Positions 11,222-22,600 of a DNA stretch of 64,000 nucleotides are shown in pieces (position 1 is the first letter of the stretch; the number at the start of each line of letters is the position of its first letter). Source of the stretch: Sebastes aleutianus (Eukaryota; Chordata; Actinopteri; Perciformes; Sebastidae); NCBI GenBank assembly GCA_916700875.1, contig CAKAKS010000013.1:11276096-11340095 (forward strand), in the 5' to 3' direction. The translations under genes were made by a program, and so were the position numbers. The notes beneath the pieces were generated by a model, which had not been told where the DNA came from, ran no database searches, and saw only the letters and a program-made list of their open reading frames with translations.

Positions 11222-11455
11222 TAGGCACACGTTTCAGTGCACAATCACATTTTTTTGAAATTGGGGGATTTTTTGTGTGTATGTGCGTGTGTGCGTGTGT
11301 GTGTGCGTGTGTGTGTGTGTGTGTGTTTGTGTGTGTGTGCGTGTGTGTGTGTGTGTGTGATTGGCATTCCATTCCTTACACTTCACTGGTCCACTTTATT
11401 ATTGTTTGGGTTCACAGATAGGCTCTGACTCACCCTTTCATGCAACAATACACCC

Positions 11456-11489
<34 letters not shown>

Positions 11490-11515
11490 GGGGGGGGTCT
11501 GTGTGTGTCTGTGTG
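11179..11515. repeat. Cluster of (GT)n microsatellites
   Basis: Three GT tracts lie at about 11184-11218, 11272-11360 and 11456-11488, the last running into a G10 tract and further GT units. The cluster makes long Cys/Val-only open frames that are not genes. Confidence 0.93.
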
Positions 11516-11984
11516 TGAGCGGGCCACACTCACAGCAATGTCTGGGTCCCTGAAAAGGTCCAGTAAAGGGGCCCTCCCCAAATCTGCTTTACTCATATCA
11601 ACACTTGAACGATAAATCGATTAGTTGTCAACTATTAAATTAATCTCAGACTATTTTGATAATGAATTAATCGGTTTGAGTCATTTTTTAAGAAAAACAG
11701 TCTAAATTCTCTGATTGCAGCTTCTTAAATGTGAATATTTTCTGGTTTCTTTCCTCTTCTCTGACAGTAAACTGAATATCTTTAGATATTTGGGGACGTC
11801 ATCTTGGGCTTTGGGAAACACTGATGTGTTTCATCACAAACATAACATCTACAGACGGACTACCAACCCCACATACAGATTAATAATAATAAAATAAAAA
11901 AATAAAAATAAATAAATGGGGACTATTTTGGTTCAAAATAAAATGTGGTTATTATTGCTTATATTTAGGATGACCATGAATATT

Positions 11985-12135
11985 GCTGCCCCCCCCACCC
12001 CCCACCCCAACCCCCCACCCCACCTAGTGACTGGGCCCCAGAAAGCTCTACCCTTTTTACCCCTTATGGGCGGCCCCTGTGTATGTGTATGTGCATGTCT
12101 TTGTGTGTCTGTGTGTGTGTGTGTCTGTGTGTGTG
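11985..12135. repeat. C-rich tract followed by GT repeat
   Basis: A ccccccaccccccacccc-type tract near 11990-12025 precedes a (GT)n tract at about 12080-12135. No coding potential. Confidence 0.8.
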
Positions 12136-13284
12136 GTCTGATAATGTGGTCTGATAATATCAGACTAGATATTGTTTTGAATGTAGAGTAATTCTTCAAA
12201 GGCAGGTTGAAGGAAAATGAATCAAACACAGATGAATATCTAACAGTATGGGAGCACCAGAAGGTGGATTCTTGTTTGATTTGAGCTTTTCATTTTTAAT
12301 GTGGTCTGACACACACATACTGATTGTATGTGTGGTCCGTTTAGCCCTCCAAAAATGTAAATTTTTTGTCTTTTCTATCTGTGTTTGTGTGATTTAAGTG
12401 TGTGTTTTTATGTGTATGATCGTATCTGTGTGGTGACCAGATGACATCCAAGCATAGAAAGATGAGGAGAATCCTCCATAAGTCCGGTTGATTTTAGGTG
12501 AGATTAGGTGTTAGAGTCTGGCTGCAGTAGGTTAAAGGTCACTGTGAAGGAGATCAGGTAATCGGGGTGTTGTAGCCATCGTCTACCAGCCACTTCTTTG
12601 ACAACCATATCATTCAATTTCAAAAGCTTACAGGCCTCAGAAGTGAACTCACATGGATCATTTCTGCACAGTTTTTCAGAAGAGGATGCTGGTACATTTG
12701 CAAGGGATCTACTCGTTTTTTTTGTTTTTACATGATGTCAGCGACAGTTGTTACTGGAATGGATGTCTACGTTGCTATGGATACAGGTAGAGCTGAAGTT
12801 GATTAATCCATAAACCAATCGGCAACCATTTTTATAATCAAACAATCGTTTTAGTCATTAAACACAAAGTAGTTGGATCCAGCGTTTGTAATAGTAATGA
12901 GCATTCTTTACTATTTGTTTTTTTACATTTTATAGACAAATTGATTATTGAACTAATCAAGAAAACGATAAGCAGATTATTTGATAAGGAACACTTCACA
13001 TTACTTCCATCTGGTCGGAGATACAGAACACTTGAATGGAGATGAGAGTTTAGTTCCTTCTGCAGTATTTGCCCTGAACAATCTGCCTTGCTGACATTGT
13101 TGTGAGCTGGGATAATTGAATCAATGTATACATGAAGACTTAGTGTAGCGTTATGCTGCTATGTGTACATCTGTATTTGTACGGTTGTGGAAACAAATAT
13201 CCCGCTATAGGACAATAAATCTGAAAATAATCAAAATAAGGGTTATCTGTAGCCATCGATCCAGCAGACACAAGTCCACATGCG

Positions 13285-13570
13285 TTTCCAGAGGCCAGAC
13301 ACACCGCCACCCGATGGTAAAGATCAGAGTCAACGCTCTGCACATGTTGACCGTCATCTTTTCTTGTAAAATGTCCGATGTAATCAGTAACACCGGTGTT
13401 GTCACAAGTTTATTAACTGGTGGGAACATTTTCCTCACTGTCACATCCCTACCAATGACCATTGCAGACATCGTACGGTACCTTCAGTACTGTAGAAAAA
13501 GAGTACCGTCACGTTTTTAGAATTTTGGCATCGACTTGGTACTGAAGTATCGGTTCTCGTGACATCCCTA
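13285..13570 (+). mobile_element. Right-hand part of a hAT-like element
   Basis: The text from about 13285 (gttgaccgtcatcttttctt gtaaaatgtcc near 13345) to cgtgacatcccta at 13558-13570 matches 54745-55023 closely, including gtaccttcagtactgtagaa and gcatcgacttggta. The left half of that element is missing here. Confidence 0.65.
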
Positions 13571-13836
13571 CCAGGGACATGGCGGTTAGATCTGGTACGT
13601 GTCTTAACCACCAGGCCACGTATTGCTTGAATTGTAGAGTTGGCGTTACATAACCTCGGCTGTTTTGGTTACTGCCTACGTGTTTCCTGTCGGCCACTGA
13701 ATCCACTCGACACATCATCTCGTCACAGGAAGATGTGGCGCTTTACAAGAAAAGCTTCCTGCTAAACTAAACTACTTCCTGATTTCACACAGGCCAAGAT
13801 ACCTGGTAGGACATCGTGTTAGGAGTTATTTCCATC

Positions 13837-13839
<3 letters not shown>

Positions 13840-13873
<34 letters not shown>

Positions 13874-14621
13874 CCATTTCTCCGTCCAGCCTTCCTGTGT
13901 GGCCTCAGCTGTTGTTGCCAAGACATGTCTGACGCTACCTCCTATAGCGCAGTATAGAACAGTATGGCCCAGTTGTTCCATGCTGTATATTTATCCCAGA
14001 GGTTCAAACTGGATCAGGTTTTATTGGTGAAGGTGAAGGTCAACGTTACTATTAGACAATCAATGGACGTCCTATAGCAAGAATGGCAATGTGTGTGTGT
14101 GTTGAGGGGGAGATCATGCAACACGTGTGCTTAACGGGGGGGAGTGTAGGTGTCATCGGGTGGGCAAGAAGTGTGTGTTTCTGTAGAGAGATTCAAACTT
14201 TGACCTCTCCTCAACATAAAAACAAAACCACACACAGGTGTGCACACACACACACACACACACACACATCCTCACAATCCAATTTAAAGTCAAATCAAAT
14301 CCGTCACTGAAAATATTTACATTTAATTAAAAGCGACAAATATATTAATATAAACCTCCCACACCAGACTCCATTGCCAAAATACACTCTCAATCATACT
14401 CTCTCTCTATCACACCTTCCTTCTCTCTCTCTCTGTCTGTCTCCCCCCCCACCCCCCCGCTCCCCTGCAGTCTCAGTGTGTTATGGTTCAAGTCCACATC
14501 GGAGAATCGAGTTACAGTCAGTTTGAGGGCTCGAGGGGAGGGGGACGAATTTTTCAGGAGTGACACAAGCAGTTCTTTTTTCTTTTATGAGGTAGGAGTT
14601 GAGAAGTTAAGTGATTCTTTG

Positions 14622-14667
<46 letters not shown>
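13840..14667. repeat. (CA)n/(GT)n microsatellites at three places
   Basis: CA tracts lie at about 13840-13872 and 14239-14269, and a GT tract at about 14624-14667. A ctctctct/poly-C stretch is at about 14398-14460. The DNA between them shows no supported gene. Confidence 0.9.
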
Positions 14668-15199
14668 TAAACAGGCCTGGGGCATGTCTCCAAAGTCACA
14701 TGAGGTGTTTATATGGGTGTAACACACAAAAAGAACAATGTACGGTTAATGCAAGAAGGTGAAAGACGTATATTTGGCCTCGCTTTTCGCCTTCATGTCT
14801 CAGTGACGATGACGGGGCCAAAATGACGTCAACTCGGTAATTTGTGAGAAACAGACATGTTGGCTAGTGCACACACACACATTCTGAACCTCGTGGTTTC
14901 GGTCAAGAATTAAACGCTTTGCTCGCGCTGAAGACAATCTCCCTGGTTTGGTTGCTAAAACAGAGTGGAACCAATTATAGAGTTTTAGAAAACCTGCAGA
15001 GCAGAACCAACCGGAGTCTTTCGGGTGGCCCTTCTTGTCGGGGCGGTGACATGCAGAAGTTGTGTTCTTGTAAACAGTGTTGTAAACGCAGCAAGTTAGC
15101 AAAGCAGCTGTAGCAACAACAGTGGTGTGCATGTGTTTCTGCTTCGACCAACAGACACACAGACGGTTCACTTGCTGTTGCTGCTGTTCGTAGTTTAAA

Positions 15200-15665
15200 G
15201 ATGCTAAATGAGAGACTGGGAGCGTTTCTATTGTCTCCGCACGGCTCTCAACATGGCGACGGCTGAACCAGCGGCTAACAGCGCTAACAGAGAAAACAAC
15301 AGCAACAGTGCTGACAGAGCTAACAGTATTAACCTGGGGGAGGGGGGGGGACGGAGGGGGGGGGGGGGCGGAGGGTGGGCGCTACGCTTCTGCAACGGCT
15401 CCACCGGTCTGGGCGGCGTTTTCAGCTGTAACCGCCGTATGAGAGCAGTGCAAAGCGGCGGCTGTGAGCTAGCCAGTGGGGCACGCTCACATGCACAAAC
15501 ATGCACTAAAAGGCACGTGCGGCCAGACCGTCTATGTCAACAAAGCACGGAGACTTTATTCTCTGCTCAGGTAGACATTTCTCCTCCATATCTTTACATA
15601 GTAAATAGTTGTTTGCTGCTACATTAATGCTCTGGATATCGTATAGAGCACCTTTCACAAAATAA
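15200..15665. other. GC/CpG-rich block with G-run, unassigned
   Basis: This block is much richer in CpG than the flanks. It has an open frame on + (Ala/Asn/Ser-rich, then a poly-Gly run from G tracts at 15336-15375) and one on -, neither resembling a known protein. The right end (gatatcgtatagagcaccttt) looks like a repeat terminus, so a CpG-rich dispersed element is likelier than a gene. An intronic CpG island is the alternative. Confidence 0.35.
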
Positions 15666-17640
15666 AAACAATCTCGGAGGTCTCCTCTCACCAGTAGACG
15701 ACTCCAGAGTATGACTCACGGCTCGCGTCCTAGACAACACCCACCAATAACAGCGCGTTATCCCCACGTGGCCGTTCTAGCACGACTTTTGGTGCTTTTC
15801 ATTATGCTAACTAATGCTTCCTCGCATCCTCTCTCCTCCCGTAACCTTGAAGTCGTTCCCCCTCCACCATCACAGAGGATCGTCCAATCCCTTAAATGCA
15901 CCTTGAGGAGACAAGGAGGCTTCTGGAGGAGCTTAGAGCGAGGAAACACAGGTGTATCCTACGCGGAGGTCTTTTATCAAGTGGCGTGACAAATAAATGC
16001 TGCACCTCCATATGCAGCACCCAGTTTGAAGCAACGAAAGCCGCCTAAGACTGACGCTATGGAACCAAGGATTTGACATTCGGCAGCTTCGGCTCCTCTT
16101 CCTCCCATCTCTCTCTCTTACATCTTTGCTGGGAAGAGCTGAGATACAAGGAAGAGATGCGAGTGAGAGAAGCGAGGAGAGACGTTAGCATGATGAAACG
16201 CACCCTTTGTGAGACTATGATCATACATGATACGTGTCAGCTTTAAACCGATATAAAAGAATCGTCCTGATTCCATTTCCTGCTAAAAAACAAAGCTCTC
16301 TCTTATCACATGTAGTGGGAAATGAGACACAGTGTTGTGTCTTTGCACAGACCTGCGTGCACGCTCAGTGTTTTCATGGTCAGGTCATTTGGACGAGGAT
16401 GAAAAGGAAGGTAGGGATCAGAGGAAAGAGAGAGGGAAGAGATGATGATGATGATGATACGTGGAGATGAAGTTCTTTAATTTGATTTTTAATGCCTAAA
16501 CTGGATCCGATATTTCTTTGTATTCTTTTCAAACATTGGAAAGCTGTTAGAGCCAAAGAAGACTTCATGCAAATGTTTTCACAAGCCGAGAAGTTCTCCT
16601 CGTGACGGGTAAACTGAAATTCATGTGTAAAGTGAGTGCAACAGAGGTGAGGCACATAAATAGGATACTTAACTCAGAAGGACTCTTCTTTGGCTCCTTC
16701 TTTACCAACTCATGTCACACTTCTATATTTCAAATCCTAGTCAATATCCTGAAGTCTCCAAAAACACTAAATATGTCAGCTTCAATTTAGGGAAACTGAA
16801 ATCTGGTATATGTTCATTTGAATCAATGGTATAGCTGTTGGCATCCTGTGTTTAAATCATATTTGAACTGACGCAGAATATATATGATATATACGATGAT
16901 GTGATATCGTCAAACACTGTTGAGTTTATTTTCTGGAAGATTAAAAAAACATAAAGGGTGGTTTAAGGGGAATTTAAGAAGTTAAAGTTTAGCATAACAT
17001 TTCTTTTATTCTAACAAAAAGTCCTTTTACACAACGATATATAGGATATATAGAGTGTTTATTAGTGAGCTTCAGAGGTGCTGGGAGTTGAGTTTCGTTG
17101 TCTTTGGAGAGAGACAGGATGTCTGTTTCCGCTAGTTGTGCTAAGCTAAGCTAACTGGCTGCTGGTGGTACTTTAATATTGTATAGTACAGACATGTGAG
17201 TGGTATCAATCTATTCATCTAAGTCTCGGCTAGAGGGTAAAAACGTGAACTCTTAGTAAGTTAAGTATATTTGCTAATTAATAGTCAAAATATCTCTTAA
17301 CACTTAATATAACACCCAATCACCTGACAAGTAAGACTTCAGTGAGATATAGGGACTTGTTTTTAGCATCTTGAACATCTTGTTAAGTGAAACAATACTA
17401 CTTCTGAGCATTACAGGTTTATTATGACACAACACTTCCTAACACTAGTGAAATATAACTCACAAAAATTGTTTGCTTTTTTTTACTTATATTTGAAGTG
17501 GCCTTTTTTCCAGTGTATTCCTTTAACTCCGAGAAGACTAACAGTAATGTTGTAAAATGTCAGAATTATTTTCTACTTATTAGCAAAATATCCTCACATG
17601 TAATTTTAAATTAGAAGTCATTTTAAATGCAGCTGCACAT

Positions 17641-18124
17641 AGGGCTGTATGATAATTCAATATGATAATTTATCGCCTTTCAATGGTATCATATCGTGAT
17701 GAAATCATATATCGATATATCGTGATGCACAATTACACCATTTAAATTGATAATAATATTCACATACAGAAAATCTGAATTGATAAGAATTGTGCTTATG
17801 GGAATACCCCAGTGTATTTAAATTAAATTATTGTCTTAATGTGATTACTCACATTCAATCAAACTCACATATAATTACAACTTAGTCAGTGTATAGCTGC
17901 AAATATTTATTCATTTTTTCTCATTTTTGAATTTTGCACTAAAGTTATTAATTAAATGAGGAAATACTCTTTTCATTTGTCAAGTATTTAATTCACACAG
18001 GAGTATACAAAAATATGCTTTACCTGACTATTTATTGAATTACCCAAAAACTTTCAATATCGTGATATGTATCATTATCGAGATTTGGAATGACCTATAT
18101 TTTGTGGCCATATTGCCCAGCCCT
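17641..18124 (+). mobile_element. hAT-like miniature element with AGGGCTG ends
   Basis: It starts agggctgtatgataattcaa and ends attgcccagccct, giving inverted ends. Inside are AT-rich clock-like motifs (atcgatatatcgtgatg, tatcgtgatatgtatcatta). A fragment of the same family in reverse orientation lies at 55118-55215. A target duplication is not clear (agctgcac versus agctgtaa at best). Confidence 0.6.
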
Positions 18125-18692
18125 AGCTGTAAGTAGAAGCAGTAATTATTAACTTCATATTTATTACTACAGACAACTCATTCAGAGGTTAAAAATAAAT
18201 GAAATATTTTGGACAAGATGCATGAAATTGTGCTCTAAAAATTAAAAATGTGTTGTTTTTCTGCAGAACATTTTGCAGCTACAGTATCTGCAACCTTTGG
18301 CTCATCATCTTTGCTCCCAATCTTTCCTGTTTCTCTCCATACAGTTATTTCTCAACCCTTCGCTTCACTTCACTGCGCCATGTTACAAAAATGTTAAGGA
18401 CCCCTGAGATAAGATTTCTAGCACAACAAATTAAGTACCAAATAAAAGCTATCAAACATCATGTTTCTTCACCACAATGTGTCTCAAAAGAGACATAAAT
18501 CACTGGAGTGGAGCTGAAAGACGTGAAGTATGGAGAGTTGCATGCGTTACGTCATCTGATGGAGTGCAGAGATACAGATCCACCACACACAGACACACAC
18601 ACACGACCTTGGCTCAGCAGCCCGACACGTGAAAACAGGATATTTGTGTTCACACGTTGGAATGCTCATTAGGATGTGGCTTCAGCTGTGGC

Positions 18693-18800
<108 letters not shown>

Positions 18801-19179
18801 CCAACAGCTGGTGCTGTGTGTTATCACTTTGTTTGCTCAGTCAACATGGTTATAAAGTGCTGATAAACGCTCTTCATATGATTTTAGGGCACTAATAGAC
18901 CTCTGCTACATCTGCTGACTGATATCAGTGCTGCTCAACCTGCTGTACACCTGCAGCCTGATATCATGTCTTCACTTTAACAAGAACTATAGAAGAAAAA
19001 GTCATTTATTGGAATCTTAATTTCTAGAAGGTTACCAACATAAACGTTGGATAACTACAACTGTAACTTGAATTGAGGTGTAACAGAGTGTAGATGTTGA
19101 AGAACTGGTTGCCTATAGTTTCCTAGAAAGAACGCAATTATATCTGAGTTATTACTCGATTAATTGATTAGTTCTTTGG

Positions 19180-19882
19180 TAGGGATGCACCGATACCGAT
19201 ACCAGTATCGGGTATCGGGTCCGATACTGTGCTCATGTACTCGTACTCGCAAAACTGCTCTGATGCAACGGCACAGATACCACTTTACGTCAGCGTGACG
19301 TTAACCTCTCGTCACCATCTTTCGGGTTCTATCGCACACGCTCACGCTGCACCTCCCCGATGGTGTGGGTGAGACGGGCCGGTGGTGCGCCCGACCCCGC
19401 GGGGCCTGGACCCAACCTCAGCCAGCGCGCGCTGGCCGTCACTTTCATTGCGCTACGGGGTTTTGCTGGCACCCTCTGACTCGCGCGTGCGTTAGACTCC
19501 TTGATCCATGTTTCAAGACGGGTCGGGTGGGTTGCCGACATCGCCACAGACTCCTGGCGTCTTTTACGTGGGCCGAGCCCCGCCCTAGGGGCACGACGCG
19601 GCTGGGACGCACTGAGGACAGTCCGCCCCGGTGACACTTTGGCCATGGCTCCGGGAAGCACGTTCACCCCGAGCCTTTCCAAGCCGACCTAGAGCCGGTG
19701 GTGGCGCACCGCCTCGTATGCGGGACTCCCCAGCCTGCCGTGTGTCGCTCACACCCTCCAGCTGTATGTTAACGAGGGTCTTTAGGCACAGAGAAGTACT
19801 CCTATCGGTATCAGTATCGGAGAGTACCCAAATGTAAGTACTTGTACTCGGTCTGAAAAAAAGTGGTATCGGTGCATCACTA
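19180..19882 (+). mobile_element. hAT-like element carrying a 28S rRNA fragment
   Basis: The left end tagggatgcaccgatacc and right end ggtatcggtgcatcacta are inverted, with GATAC/GTATC-rich subterminal blocks on both sides. The flanking 8-mers ttctttgg and atgtttgg match at 6 of 8 positions. The middle is not transposon sequence but part of 28S rRNA (see 19312-19735). A related but different copy is at about 25522-25978. Confidence 0.7.
19312..19735 (-). pseudogene. 28S rRNA gene fragment (D2 region and 3' flank)
   Basis: On the minus strand the text runs gaggcggtgcgccaccacc, then gggcggactgtcctcagtgc, caacccacccgacccgtctt, gaaacatggatcaaggagtc, gcgcaccaccggcccgtctc and finally cccgaaagatggtga. 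This is the vertebrate large-subunit rRNA from the D2 expansion into the conserved segment after it. Several positions differ from the functional sequence in the C-to-T/G-to-A direction (for example aacatggatca where the active gene has aacacggacca), which marks it as a decayed copy. It is about 424 bp of a gene of roughly 4 kb and cannot form a ribosomal subunit. It lies wholly inside a hAT-like element. Confidence 0.9.
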
Positions 19883-20129
19883 ATGTTTGGTCTATAAAAT
19901 GGCAAAAATGTGGATCAGTGTTTCCCAAAGCCCAAGATGACGTCCTCAAGTGTCTTGCATTGTCCACAGCTCAAAGATATTCAGTTTACTGTCATAGAGG
20001 AGGAAAAAAAACAGAAAACATTCACATTTAAGAAGCTGCAATCAGAGAATTTAGACCAAAAAAAAGTACTGATTAATCGATTATCAGAATAGTTGACAAC
20101 TAATTGATTAATTCATTGTTGCAGCTCTA

Positions 20130-21985
20130 CAATAATATACCACTATGTATTTACCACGTACATACCTGGTAACTGGGGACTATAAAGGAAGGGTTACCAG
20201 TTTTTATATCTATAGAGCATGTTGACTGCAGGGCCAGATGAATTTCTGTGTTCTACATTTTCATATTGTTTTTTGTTAATCACTATCTCCGGCTGATAAC
20301 ACACAGTAGTGATTTAACGTGCTGTATATCCACTTTCTGTTTTGAATCTGTTGGCTTTTTCTTCTTCTGATATAAGAAGATGTTACACCTTTTCATAAAC
20401 GGCTCATTCTAACATAACAAGAACACAAAGATTCTTATTTTCTGGTGATTATACAATAAAGAAAACATACTTACCAATATTATATTCCATTTCTGCCAGT
20501 AGATCCCCCTAAATGCTACACACTGTTCCTTTAACACATTGAAAATATGATGTAAAAACGACAGACGGCGCTAAAAACCAGCTGCTAAAATGTCAGGAAA
20601 TAGTGAAAAAAGTTCTCATGGAGACGTTGTCAAATGTCTTTGTTTTGTACGAACAACAAAACAGAAAAATTATTCATTATCAGAGAAACAAAAAATGTGA
20701 ACATTTGACAACTGGTTTAAGCTATAGCCAGTATATTGTTGCCATTTTTACATTCTATTGATTAACTTAACAGTCGACAACTCGTTTCAGCTCTAGAGAG
20801 AAAGTTCAGGTTCAAAAATCAATAGATCATATTTCAGTGAGACGAGGAGGAGGAATGGAAAATATGATGAAGCTGTACATAAAACCACAGTAAGTAGAGA
20901 TGGTTATAGTTCAGTAGTGCATTTAGCATGTATTGTATCAGCCTTACAATATATATCTGTATCAGTCCAGCAACGTCTCCAGAATCATGATGAAATGAAT
21001 TCAAATTTACAGTCGCTAAAAATAAAAATACTTCCCCCAAAGTCAGAAACGACCAACACTGTGGTCTTTATGTACCTGAAACAGAGTTTGTTGGCACTGA
21101 ATGAGAGTCCAGTATATTTTTATAAAGTGTTAAATGATATACTGTAGACAAGCTTTTACTCTGATAATCAAAAAGCGATGCCTGGACAGAATGGCTCAGT
21201 TTTGGAAAACAAAAAGGCTCCAGAAATGATTTCCTAGTGTACGGTGTTACGAGGAAACAGATGGTTAAAGATGTAATGTGTATAAACTAGAGAATGGAAG
21301 CTCACCCCCTACAACGAAACGTCCTTCCTCGCGTCCATCCATTTTCCCTCATGTCAGATCTCTACTGTAAGGGCCCCATATGGCTCCCATCATATGGAAA
21401 CACAATTCTTTCCATATTTCTATATGTGTAACATATCAAAGGGGAGGCGGAAAAAGACGCTGCGTTGCCCTGTTGTCCAACGGAACCACAGATAGACTTT
21501 GAGTTTGGTGGGGGGGTGACAAGAGAAGAAAAAGATGTTTGAAAGGGCAAATACAGAAAATGGCTGTTCTGGTTTTTCTATGTGGTCTTTACGTGCTTTG
21601 CCAGGGTTTTTGAAGCCCCAGAATTGTATTATTTCATAGAATATTGACATTACAAACTCTCCACCAAAATCTATCGTCAGATTTAGCAGCTCCAAGACAA
21701 CACACCTCATGTACTAAACTAAATGCACCTCCAATACACATCCTGTAAAACCTGGAATCACTGAACGCTGAGTTTCAATGTGCAACAAAATTATAATCAG
21801 GTTATGTTATGTCTCAAACTCCCTGAAAACATTTTGAAATGATGAGGCGATCTACAGAAAAAGCATCTAATTTTGAGATGAAGTTAAGTTCCAGCCTCTC
21901 ACTTCTCAGGATTTGCAGACTCTTCTGTCTTAAGTGACAGCAAATTTGGGATTTTGTACTGTTTTCTGGACTATATTTGACATTG
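20130..21985. other. Intron sequence with one old repeat, no gene
   Basis: A diverged AATCGATT-type repeat is seen at about 20588-20797 (aaatgtcaggaaatagtgaa to gtttcagctctag). The rest has no recognisable repeat or protein similarity. Confidence 0.4.
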
Positions 21986-22600
21986 TATAAACCATAGAAT
22001 GTATATAAGAAGTGGACGTAGTCACCGTGATGTCACCCCTTTGGGTTGCGGACTGCTGTTTTGAAGCCTTGAGTTCAGCATTTTGGCCGTCGCCATCTTG
22101 TTTTTTTTGCAACCAGAAGTGACACGAGAGGGCGGAGCTAAGTACAGCTAAATAAAACATTTTTCGGCGACCATATTGTTTCTTCCATGAAGTGAAAAAC
22201 CACTGTGAAAGGGTTAAAGTTGTAAGACGAAAACACGGACAACTCCCAGACCGGACAACGCCGTGGTAGCGACCTGTCAATCACAAGGTAGCCCCGCCCT
22301 AAAGCATCCCCTGCTTTATGGTCTATGTGACTCTAAATGGGACCATCATTTACTAAATGAACATCATGCTGTATTGAAGAAGACTTGAAACTAGAGATTG
22401 AGACCATAAACTCATGTTTACAATGTTTACTGAGGGAATAAATCAAGAGAGAAGTAGGCTCATTTTCTCATAGACTTCTATACAATCAGACTTCTTTTAG
22501 CAACCAGAGAAGTCGCCCCCTGCTGGCTGGTAGAGTGAATACAAGTTTAAGACACTTCTGCATGGACTTCACTTCTCAGACCCGGAGGTTGCCGCCTGGT
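21985..22600 (+). repeat. Dispersed repeat family F (GTGGACGTAGTCACC type)
   Basis: It begins near agaagtggacgtagtcaccg and contains gaagccttgagttcagcatt, ttggccgtcgccatcttg, gggcggagctaagtaca, tcaatcacaaggtagccccg and gtcgccccctgctggctggt, ending near acttctcagacccggaggtt. Other copies are at 43147-43737, 58963-60058 and, reversed and partial, 53165-53415. No open reading frame; class unknown. Confidence 0.7.

Larger units (their letters stand above)
19140..20127. mobile_element. AATCGATT-type repeat interrupted by a hAT element
   Basis: The left part (ttaattgattagttctttgg) and right part (tgtttggtctataaaatggc to cattgttgcagctctac) form one repeat. Its uninterrupted relative is at about 61885-62153, which shares ataaaatgtcagaaaatagtg, a cccaaag block and gcagctcta. 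The gap is exactly filled by the element at 19180-19882. Confidence 0.6.

Noticed and set aside
11049..11615. Several Cys/Val and Thr/His frames
   Set aside because: Microsatellite translations on both strands.
19329..19905. Open frames of about 100 codons on both strands
   Set aside because: They are readings through the 28S rRNA fragment and not protein genes.
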